From: Euperipatoides rowelli
Lineage: Eukaryota; Onychophora; Udeonychophora; Euonychophora; Peripatopsidae
Strand: one strand, 5' to 3'
Length of the DNA: 16,683 bases
Assembly: GCA_003024985.2 (NCBI GenBank)
Contig: PXIH01S0005175.1
The notes under the pieces are model-generated. The model did not search any database, was not told the origin of the DNA, and was given only the letters and a program-made list of their open reading frames with translations. A program made the translations under genes and the position numbers. Shown piece after piece: positions 9,483 to 16,683 of the stretch. The stretch's first letter is position 1. Every line of letters starts with the position of its first letter.

Positions 9483-9595
9483 CTTAGTTCCAAAAGAGCA
9501 CTTTCCCTTGTTTCTGGGCTGGACAATTCCACAATCCATTGATAAATCTTTTCTCGATCAACAGGCTGCACTTGAGGCTGCGAACTCATAAATCT
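9483..9595 (-). CDS. CNOT9: CNOT9 exon 2: start of the armadillo-repeat domain
   Basis: CNOT9 (RQCD1/Rcd1) is the ARM-repeat subunit of the CCR4-NOT deadenylase. In human it docks on CNOT1 and binds tryptophan-bearing peptides of silencing factors such as TNRC6. This 113-bp minus-strand exon encodes 37 codons plus two bases. It begins [11 protein letters not shown] and continues [19 protein letters not shown], then ESALLEL. From VDREK on this is nearly identical to the first helix region of animal CNOT9 as remembered (human has N for V after QWI and N for S in RESA). The acceptor is TTTTCTTCCAG and the donor AAG/GTAGGCTA. The trailing AG pairs with the T opening exon 3 to make Ser, giving ELSKKRE exactly as in the family. 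There are no stops or frameshifts. An internal ATG at 9589 (MSSQPQ) is a possible start. Confidence 0.96.
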
Positions 9596-10064
9596 CTGGA
9601 AGAAAACAAATAGTTTTCTAAAATTATATATGGGCCAACTAGATTAATATCAGTACCGTACTTGAATAAAACTCCAATTTAATAAAACAGAACTTTTCTC
9701 TTAGATAGGCAATCTGGAAATGGTACATTTAACAAATATTTCCAAAACGATTATTAGAAGAATAATGTTCACAGTTTTGTTGGAATCATTAAAAATGCTC
9801 ACGAATTTGAAATGTGTCAATGTAGACTTTCATCTCATTGCATGTCCTATTTTGTTATTAATGCAATTGAAACGGCAAAATATTAAATAAGACTAAAAAC
9901 ACATGTTGCTAAATTCTCTTTAACAAAATGACCTACTTTTTACGGTAAAAGCAAAGTAATTAAGACAATAATCATTCAAATTTTAAAAAAAAAAACAGTA
10001 GCCTATATGTGCAAATTGGTGACCCAGTGTATGACAATAATCAAAATGAAGAATTATAGCCTAC
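9596..10064 (-). other. CNOT9: CNOT9 intron 1 (469 bp, phase 0)
   Basis: The intron runs from donor GTAGGCTA (10064-10057) to acceptor TTCTTCCAG (9596). It is A/T-rich and contains no ORF or repeat that I recognise. Its existence depends on the first-exon call. If translation starts in exon 2, this is an intron or part of the 5' UTR. Confidence 0.5.
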
Positions 10065-10115
10065 CGCATACGGAACTGACATCTGATCACTGAGAGGTCT
10101 GCTGTAAGTGGCCAT
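10065..10115 (-). CDS. CNOT9: CNOT9 putative first coding exon (17 codons)
   Basis: On the minus strand an ATG at 10115-10113 opens 17 codons (MATYSRPLSDQMSVPYA), ending at GCG followed by the donor GTAGGCTA. Splicing here to the exon at 9595 is phase 0 and keeps the CNOT9 frame. The stretch is richer in G+C than its surroundings. The extreme N-terminus of this family is poorly conserved; the human protein has about 16 residues before VDREK, whereas this start gives 28. The ATG context is only partly favourable (G at +4, T at -3). Alternatives: CTTACAG just inside the exon may be an acceptor, in which case translation would begin at the in-frame ATG at 10082, or translation may begin at the ATG in exon 2 (9589). 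The frame and donor are seen directly. That this is the first coding exon is inferred, because no residue here is diagnostic of the family. Confidence 0.55.
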
Positions 10116-10429
10116 ACATAATTTTGAAATTACAGTAGGTAAAGTAAACTATCACGATGATAGTTTTGGATACAGATTTTTATATATAAACCTGCAACTT
10201 CATTACTAAAGGCATCCATCCATAGGAAAAAGTCACCATGTAGTCCATAGTTTCATATCCAGTGTATGAAATAATTAAAATACACCAAGTGGCAAATACC
10301 CAGTTTAAAGCTGTTCAAATAGCGGTTCCATATTAGCATAATTTAATCGCTACCTTGTTGCATCAAGCTTTTGGCTGCATTAACGTTCTTTGCTTTATTT
10401 ACAGTATAAACTGTATATTAGGCTGCCTA

Positions 10430-10446
10430 TCGCCATCTCGCCAAAA
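10430..10446 (-). promoter_or_regulatory. YY1-like / E2F-like site, possible CNOT9 core promoter
   Basis: On the minus strand this reads TTTTGGCGAGATGGCGA. GAGATGGCGA resembles the YY1 site (AAGATGGCGGC) found just downstream of the start site of many animal housekeeping genes. The overlapping TTTTGGCGAGA resembles an E2F site. It is the most CpG-rich spot upstream of the coding start, about 315 bp from the proposed ATG. A donor-like AAG/GTAGCG lies downstream at about 10353, which would fit a short 5' UTR exon. The ATGGCG inside the motif would open a 12-codon upstream ORF. Only the motif is seen; promoter function is inferred. Confidence 0.3.
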
Positions 10447-10595
10447 TGCGAGTAAAAATAACATTGCAAGAAAGGACAAAAGCTGAATGACTAAATTGAT
10501 AATTAAAAAATATATTGCTGCCTTATTTCAATAATAGAACATCTTAAAAAAAAAAACTAATTTTAAGAAAACTTGATTTAAAGAATTTATTAGCC

Positions 10596-10695
10596 ATTGG
10601 TTACTATGCATTAGATCTATACTAAGAAACCTTCCATAAAAGCGTATTGGTTACTATGCATTAGATCTATACTAAGAAACCTTCCATAAAAGCGT
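10596..10695 (+). repeat. Perfect 2 x 50-bp tandem duplication
   Basis: Positions 10596-10645 (starting ATTGGTTACTATGCATTAGA, ending AAAAGCGT) are repeated exactly at 10646-10695. No mismatch is visible. It lies about 0.5 kb upstream of the proposed CNOT9 start. Perfect identity suggests a very recent duplication or an assembly artefact. Confidence 0.97.
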
Positions 10696-11236
10696 TTCTA
10701 ACAGGATTTCAACTTGTCCGATTATTAAACTGAATAGTGCCAAAAGTATAGAATTTGAATATGCAGAAACTATGTTAAAATCACATCTTTTAAGATGTCT
10801 TAGTATTGAATTAGGGCAGTGATATAGTCTACTTTATTTAATAAAACTTTTTTGATTTTAGTGTTTGAAATAGCCTACATTCAGAACAGTTTTTTTTTCT
10901 AACAATTTTAATTGTAATTTATTTTGTTATTCAATTTTTTAATCATAAACTTTCATTTAAAAAAAAGTGATAGGCCTGAATACTTAATCATAAACAGTAT
11001 ACAAACATTATGACTTGTTTTAGCCATTTTGCCCATTAGTTCTAGCACTTATGCTATTCATTCATTGAGGCTTGAGCTGTAAAACATTTTTTTTAATTAT
11101 TGTCTTGGCTATAATGAATCTATAAGATCATCATNCATGATGAAGATCTAATAATTTAGAAAAAATGGAATAGCCATCTGTTGGTTTTCTTTTTTTTTTT
11201 GTCAACATGGACAAATGACTGGTGAAAGCAATCTAA

Positions 11237-11253
11237 AGAGAGAGAGAGAGAGA
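11237..11253 (+). repeat. (AG)8 microsatellite
   Basis: Eight consecutive AG dinucleotides plus one A, in A/T-rich intergenic sequence. Confidence 0.97.
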
Positions 11254-11303
11254 AAAACCAAAACAATGTATTTCTAAATATTTAATAAATGAAAACTGAC
11301 TAT

Positions 11304-11530
11304 CAGTTGCGTTACTAGGATTGGTGTCACCCAGTGTGTTAACTCATGGTGTCACCCCTAAAATGGACCTCATTCAGTGTGTACCATGACGTTTTGGTAC
11401 CCGGGCACCTTATTTATATTTTTTGTTGCGGATATTTTGATAAGCTTTTTTTTTGGCTTGTCTAGATGCTTTGTTGCTCCTGTCTGATTTGATTAGCTTT
11501 TTTTTTTTAGCCGTTATAATTTTTAAATTT
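11304..11530 (+). repeat. Interspersed repeat starting CAGTTGCGTTACTAGG, related to 4200-4590
   Basis: It opens with CAGTTGCGTTACTAGG, like the CAGTGGCGTAACTA-type ends of several invertebrate DNA elements. GGTGTCACCC then occurs twice in variant form (11321-11333 and 11350-11358). Further on are GATATTTTGATAAGC (11430), TTTTTTTTTGGCTTGTCTAG, ATGCTTTGTTGCTCC and a second TTTGATTAGC unit, matching the inverse of the repeat at 4200-4590. Similar GTGGCAC and GGCACTGC blocks continue to about 11750 beyond a 12-C run and an A run, so the right boundary is uncertain. The short minus-strand open frame at 11591-11806 spans these homopolymers and is not called as a gene. Confidence 0.55.
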
Positions 11531-13169
11531 CACTTTAATGCTTCGCTGATTCTATGACCTATTCAATACCACTGGGGAAAAATTAATTAATTAAACTAAT
11601 AACAATAAAGGAGCAGAGGAATTTATTTTCACCTCCCCCCCCCCCCAAAAAAAAAAAATGAAAAAAAAAAAAAAAATTTTTTTTTGGGTGGCACTTTCTC
11701 TTATGGCGGCAGACGGAGCGTGCCACACACCTCTTGGGATGGCACTGCTATTAAAATCTGGTGAAACTGTAAATGTTCCAATATTCAAATGCACAAAGCA
11801 GTCCACAAAAATGTAGTGGAAGGTACGGATAAGTTTGACTGTCGATATTCAATTCTTGTTAATGTTTTTTTTTTCTTACATATTTAATTGAGAAAGAGAT
11901 ACAATAACTAGTGGTAACATAGCAATTAATTTTATTTCTAATAAGTTGTATGACATTAGAATGCAATCCTATTGGATATAAAGAATTCCACTAGTGTTAA
12001 TAAGTTAAAAAATAAGCCTGATATTTTTCTTAAGGACTATGACAGTTCCATGAGTTTGTTGTAGTTTTTTCCGTTTCTTAAACTTTACCTGTTAACTTTT
12101 TTTGAAATACCGATATATTTTTCCTTTTACTTATTTTTTCATTTATACAATTTAAAAATTTTGTTAACATATTTTTATTACGGAACAAGGATGGAGAAAT
12201 TGCTGAGAGCAAACTTCCTATTTCACAAAATTATAAACCTGTTACGTATGAACTTTGGAAAAAGCTACCGTATAGCCTACTTAATTTCTTCCAATTACTG
12301 TAGTTTAGAAAAAAGAGGATATTGTAAAAAGAGAAATAAAAACAAAAAAGAGGTAGCCTAAAATAAGTAATATGAAAAATGTACAAATAAATAAAACAAT
12401 AATTATTCAGATGTAAAAGTATGATATCTAAACAAATTATATGCACAACAAATACATAGGCCTAATATACAATTTTTATAAACAATGCCTATTATGGGCT
12501 TTAATATGAATAAATACTAGTTTGAAGCAAATAAATATAAAACATGAATATTATACTGTATGAAAGTTCTGGTAGTAATACTAATAGTAGTTTGATAATT
12601 TCCGATATAAAACTGTGCACCTAGAATTCTGAAAATACCATTCATAGTCTAATACCTTGCTATAAGCTTATATGATGTATGCATATAGGCCCTATAAAAC
12701 ATAATTCTGTATTAAGAGTAGAAGTGATAGAAGTTTGATCACTAGTAAAAAAGAGATGATCGAGATAAAATGAAATAGCATCAATGGTATTCAGGTGTTA
12801 GTAAGGAATAATAACAGAATAAAAATTGTCTGTGTCCAAAAACTACCATAGTAAATGAGTGAAGTTAATATGATTAAATTAGATCATGGAAAGGCTTTAA
12901 GTACATGTGGGTAAGTTCTTGGATCCCAAGGTTATTAAGTTAAGTTAATGATTGTAAGATAAGTTAAATTATGGAATTACGGCAATGAGATCTTGGTCTG
13001 GATTTAATGATTGTTGTACAATAGGTCCAAAAAGGTGTGACCAGATGTAATAATGTATATATAGTAATTACAAAAGATAATGAACTACAGTAACAGTGTG
13101 AGAAGCTTGAAGATATATTTTCAGTCAATAAGATCTGTAAATTTATTGTGGCACAAATTTCAAAATTTA

Positions 13170-14127
13170 TTTTGCCCATAAGGTGAGATGATTATCATTA
13201 AACCAGATAGAGTAACATATAATGGGGTCATTTAGATTGAATTAGTTATAGGTAGGGATAAAATAAGTGTTGTAGGCTAGTAATATGGATGGGGAGTGGA
13301 ATTTGACAATTGATAACAGGTTGATACAGTCCATATTTTGATTAGAAATAGCCTATTGTAGAGTAAGTTAGTCGGTGTAGATTCTGTGTCTTTCTACCAG
13401 AGTTTATTTGGAAAAAGTGTCTAAATTCTAAATAAGATAGAGTGATAGTTTAGATTGATTTTCATATCCATCTTAAATAATATTATTGAATTATTTCTAT
13501 AGAGTTAGTATCTTTCTAAGCCCAAATTGGGCAAGAGTATTCCAATATGGAGCGAATAAAAGTGGTATAAATTATTTGAAGGGCCTCATAATGTTAGAAA
13601 TGTATCATTATTTTTTTAGTTCTATAAGCCCTAGCCACCATGAGCCGATAAGGTAGGAAAACATAAAATGACTGGTGTAGAGAATGCCCAGAGTTTAAAT
13701 ATAGGCTATATACACAATGTATGAGTATCTATAGTATAGTGAAAGACCAATTGAACTTTTAGAGAGATTGATAGATAAACATCAAGATCTGCACTATTCT
13801 GAAAGCAAATTCAATGTGCGCTGCAAGGTCAATTGGTCTAGAAGGGAAGAAATAAGGGTGAAGACCTTAGAATCATCTGCATGCATAAGAATAAGCTTCT
13901 GAGGTCTCAATGACAAATAAGATTGTATGAACAAGAGAATATATACAGAACAAAATTGGATTTGGGGTTAAACCCTGTATAATATCCGGGGAAAAGAGGC
14001 AGAAAAGGAGTGAACATTTCTAATCCATACTGTGTCCTAACCCTAAGGAATGAGGAAATATTAATAAAGTATGGTTGATGGTGTCAAATACCTTATGAAA
14101 ATCGATATAGAGGACTCCATATAGCCT
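13170..14127 (-). mobile_element. 5'-truncated, degenerate non-LTR retrotransposon (LINE 1)
   Basis: Minus-strand translation, allowing frame changes, gives the successive landmarks of a Jockey/CR1-like reverse transcriptase. These are motif A as GVLYIDFHKVFDTINHTLL (about 14062-14118), a worn motif B as IIQGLTPNPILFCIY, and motif C as LMHADDSKVF (ADD at 13872-13880). Then come TLISSLLDQLTLQRTLNLLS, NLSKSSIGLS, the C-terminal FIRSILEYSCPIW (13521-13558) and, near the end, CINLLSIVKFHSPS and YFIPTYN. The endonuclease and the early reverse-transcriptase motifs are absent upstream of about 14127, which is typical 5' truncation. At least three frameshifts and several stops show it is dead. Family assignment within the Jockey/CR1/L2 group is uncertain. 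It is followed 0.55 kb away by a divergent LINE. Confidence 0.88.
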
Positions 14128-14675
14128 TTCATTTCTTAATAAAAATTAGGACTGTAAAATTAATACGATTTGGAGATTTTATCTCAGAAGCGTTCAATTT
14201 ATAATAATAAAGATGAGTTTTAACATTTTAATAGTGTAGCCTCTATTTGTATTTTAATTTATGTTTAATTTTCCATCAAAATAATTGTTGTTACTCTGGA
14301 TTATCCATCTACTAATTTTATAAAGACTTTTTTTTTTACAAATTTGTTTTATTAAATAGCATTTAATATTATTATACTGTATTATATCTTAGTTTATTAT
14401 AAAGCCTAAGAAATTTTCATTTACATAATTGATTTAATGATTTTGGTTTGCCATCCAAAATTTATATTTTTTTTAAATGCCCCCCCCCCCCCTCGCCCTG
14501 TAATATGAAATATAAAAAAGCTTACAACAAAAAATAAATACAGTAAATATATAAATCTGTCTCTCTGAACCTGTGAAACGCACCCTCGGAGAAAATTGTC
14601 CGAAAGAAACACAGATAAAGTGGTCCTCCAGATAAGAGTATTTAAGCTATTTGATTAGGTACAAAACATCTAATT
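14128..14675. other. Spacer between divergent LINE 1 and LINE 2
   Basis: A/T-rich sequence with a 13-C run at 14480-14492. It shows no trace of the endonuclease regions missing from either flanking LINE, and no other feature is recognisable. Confidence 0.6.
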
Positions 14676-15990
14676 AAGCTGTTTGGCAAATTTTTTGCCT
14701 CCATTTCCAGATTATAAATGCTTCTGGAAAATCGGAATAATTCCCAGATACAAAAAAAGGCATGAAGAATTTGGCTGCTTCATACAGACCGATCACATCA
14801 CATTAACATCATCACTCTCCAAAATAGCAGAAAAAGCTGTACTTAGCAGAATGAATTCGCATATTGAGAAAAAAAAATATTCTGTCATCAGTTTGGCTTT
14901 AGAAAGGGTTTTTCGACTTGCAAATAAATTTTTGAGACGGGATTCATCCATCCCACCGATGTCGTTTATATAGATCTAAAGCTGCTTTCGATACTGTTGC
15001 ACATGACTTTTTTTATAGAAAAAGTATGCAGTTACGAATTGTACGGATATTTGATAAAGTGAATTGTTAATTGTCAGATAGAAGCATTTACGTTGAATCC
15101 AATTCATGTACATCATCTTCATTTGAGATTTGTAGCGTTCCCACAAGGATCAATGCAATCTGGTAGGTTTTTTAACATTTTCATAGCTGACATTGCAGAC
15201 GACATATCTTCAGTCATATATATGCAGATGAAGTTAAGATCATGAGGGGAATTAAATACAATGATGACAGTATTACCTCCAAAAAGATAGACAAAATTCA
15301 GGTTTGGTTTGATAGCAATTCTCTTATTAACAGAGACAAAACCTTTTTTATAATATTTCAATACAGTTCTCTCATCCAGTTTATCTATGGAATGGTCATC
15401 CAATGACTCGAGTTTTCGAATGTAAAGATCTTGGAGTATTATACGATTCAATGCTTACTATTCGACTATATGTCGATATGATAAAAAGGGCAAACTCTAT
15501 GTTCGGTTTTATAAAGAACAGCATCAAATTTCTCACACTTAAAAGCTTGTTTTTTATATAATATATACAGTAAATACTGTATATGTAGTCCCTATTTTTA
15601 AATATTGTCATGATGGTGTGTTCATTCTTAATCGGGGTGACATCAGAAAACTTGAAAGAAGATTCGGACGCTATACTAAATTTTTCAAAGGTTTCTTTTT
15701 CCTCGATTACAAAACGAGGTTTTCAAAATTAAACAATATTGCTTCTCCATCTCAAAAATTTGTTAGAGGGGATTTAATATTTATTTATAAACATGTTATT
15801 ATGAATAACAATGAGAATCTATTAGTTTTTGACACAGGCAATACAAGAAAAAATCATGTTTTCAAACTTAGAATGTCTTATTGAACCACAACCAGATTAA
15901 ACTCTATTTTACATAGAAACATTGATTTCTGGAATGACCCAGATTATGTTGTAAATAAAACTTCATATTATTATGGAATTTATTCAAATG
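14676..15990 (+). mobile_element. 5'-truncated, degenerate non-LTR retrotransposon (LINE 2)
   Basis: Plus-strand translation runs in order: FWKIGIIPRYKK, then TSSLSKIAEKAVLSRMNSHI (start of the reverse-transcriptase domain), and motif A as YIDLK/AAFDTVAHDF with a frameshift (about 14962-15013). Motif B follows as SVPQGSM (about 15137-15155), then FNIFIADI and motif C as YADEVKI (15221-15241). Later come DLGVLYDSML, IKRANSMFGFIKN, a worn VVPIFKYC (for LVRPILEYC), GDIRKLERRFGRYTKFFKG, RGDLIFIYKHV and NHVFKLRMSY. This is a CR1/Jockey/L2-type layout. It lacks the endonuclease region and is disabled by multiple frameshifts and stops. The second catalytic aspartate of YADD is Glu. It diverges from LINE 1 and its 3' end meets LINE 3 tail to tail, so it is not the same copy as either. 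Confidence 0.9.
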
Positions 15991-16129
15991 AGCAAATAAA
16001 ATGGTATACAAAGCTTGTATATGAATTCAGAATTAATCAAGAATCCTGGCCCTTAAAGAGGATGTGGATTCAAGTTACAAAAGAAATAATTGAGATAACA
16101 TAATTCAAAAACAAATAAAACATCAAATT

Positions 16130-16495
16130 AGGAGCCAGCCTGATATAGTAAATTAAAGAAATATGGTATGGATGAAGTTCTATTGTTCCGATAAAACTTT
16201 GATGAAATTTTCCTGTATTTCTGGTATTAATACCAGTAAGTTTAAAGTTGGTTAGAGACAATAGGAAGAGAATTGTTTGAATAACTTCTTAACAAAGTCA
16301 ATGGATAAGTTACGCCTCCTAGTAGCTAAGCTTTCAATTTTAATCAGTGAAATTGTCACCTAAAATGATCTTAACTATTCTTTTCTGCACCGCCTCCAGA
16401 CCATTAATATGACTAACAGTGATGGCTCCACCCCACACCATACAACAATACTCCAAGACTGGCCTGATATCGATGAATCAAAGCCAAAATGCTAG
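16130..16495 (-). mobile_element. C-terminal remnant of a third non-LTR retrotransposon (LINE 3)
   Basis: Minus-strand codons from 16477 to 16340 read FIDIRPVLEYCCMVWGGAIT, then VSHINGLEAVQKRIVKIILG, a classic block of the C-terminal region of Jockey/CR1-type LINE polyproteins. After a frame change, IKIESLATRRRNLSIDFVKK and LFKQFSSYC follow (about 16342-16252). A further frame gives NTRNTGKFHQSFIGT and HISLIYYIRLAPN, matching the usual terminal segment that ends in arginine-rich peptides and a Y-x-x-R-L motif. No reverse-transcriptase catalytic motif is present. Upstream sequence (16496-16620) does not translate recognisably. The fragment is 3'-terminal, dead, and distinct in sequence from LINEs 1 and 2. 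It converges on LINE 2 with about 140 bp between. Confidence 0.82.
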
Positions 16496-16623
16496 AACCC
16501 ATTCCAACCCATTTTTGCTCATTCAAAAGAACTTTTGACAAATTCCTTGGTGACAATGATCAGTATCAAGCACTACCATTCCTTAACTGCTGAGATTGTC
16601 GTGATTGTTTTTTCCATCCTTTG

Positions 16624-16683
16624 CAGTGGCGTAACTAAGGAATGTTGCGCCCCCCTGCAAGTTTTAGGATTGCACCCCCCCCC
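16624..16683 (+). mobile_element. Terminus of a DNA element running off the right edge
   Basis: CAGTGGCGTAACTAAGG at 16624-16640 closely matches the start of the repeat at 11304 (CAGTTGCGTTACTAGG). It is followed by GCGCCCCCCTGC and a C run that reaches the window edge. Only about 60 bp of the element is visible, so the class cannot be determined. Confidence 0.45.

Larger units (their letters stand above)
10447..13169. other. Upstream intergenic region without recognisable genes
   Basis: Apart from the tandem duplication, the microsatellite and the repeat from 11304 listed separately, this A/T-rich stretch holds no conserved coding sequence that I can recognise. Small open frames at 12161-12361 (plus) and 12231-12446 (minus) overlap each other. 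They are rich in Phe, Ile, Leu, Lys and Tyr, as A/T-rich random sequence would be. An ambiguous base (N) sits at 11135. Confidence 0.6.

Noticed and set aside
11591-11806. 71-codon minus-strand open frame as a transposase fragment
   Set aside because: It reads through A and C homopolymers, and no transposase motif is visible. It is treated as part of a non-coding repeat.
12964-13179. 71-codon minus-strand open frame as a gene
   Set aside because: It lies just beyond the 3' end of LINE 1 coding homology. Only its first codons touch that homology, and the rest is unrecognisable.
15119-15451. 110-codon minus-strand open frame
   Set aside because: It is the antisense shadow of LINE 2, whose plus-strand translation gives clear reverse-transcriptase motifs over the same bases.
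16070-16261. 63-codon minus-strand open frame as an independent gene
   Set aside because: It is the last part of LINE 3 (NTRNTGKFHQSFIGT...YYIRLAPN), in another frame from the preceding fragment, not a host gene.

Overview
This is a eukaryotic, almost certainly metazoan, non-coding-rich window. It is roughly 70% A+T by eye and full of short A/T runs and decayed transposons. It has no operons, ribosome-binding sites or long ORFs. The one recognisable host gene lies on the minus strand. It is the 5' part of CNOT9 (RQCD1/Rcd1), the armadillo-repeat subunit of the CCR4-NOT mRNA deadenylation complex. Two internal exons are unmistakable (9483-9595 and 5295-5415), and they join in frame through a phase-2 intron. 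A plausible first coding exon lies at 10065-10115. The remaining exons must lie beyond the left edge, so about 1-5294 is intron 3. The exact taxon cannot be fixed from the sequence; a marine-type invertebrate is a guess from base composition, intron size and LINE content.

Layout, left to right. 1-5294: CNOT9 intron 3, with a diverged dispersed repeat in two copies (2881-3020, 4642-4770), two GC-richer repeat elements (3309-3530, 4200-4590), a small inverted-repeat element (3835-4080) and a short tandem repeat (4965-5053). 5295-5415: CNOT9 exon 3. 5416-9482: intron 2, holding a tRNA-like/SINE-like remnant (5690-5810), a nested transposon pair and a plus-strand exon-like ORF of unknown identity (9010-9240). 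In the nested pair, a TA-flanked inverted-repeat element at 7136-8839 contains a TTAA-flanked element at 7693-8370; a perfect 34-bp hairpin also lies inside the outer element. 9483-9595 and 10065-10115: exons 2 and 1. 10116-13169: presumed upstream region, with a YY1/E2F-like site at 10430-10446, a perfect 50-bp tandem duplication, an AG microsatellite and a repeat related in inverted orientation to the one at 4200-4590.

13170-16683 is a graveyard of three different non-LTR retrotransposon (LINE) fragments, all broken by frameshifts and stops. They are a minus-strand reverse-transcriptase copy (13170-14127), a plus-strand copy (14676-15990) whose catalytic motif reads YADE, and a minus-strand C-terminal fragment (16130-16495). 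At 16624 a transposon-like terminus begins and runs off the right edge.

No novel multi-gene system is visible. The most interesting observations are the nested transposon, the perfect hairpin, the unexplained exon-like ORF, and the over-represented octamer GTAGGCTA, which also forms the splice donors of both CNOT9 introns 1 and 2. All identifications were made by eye, without database searches.
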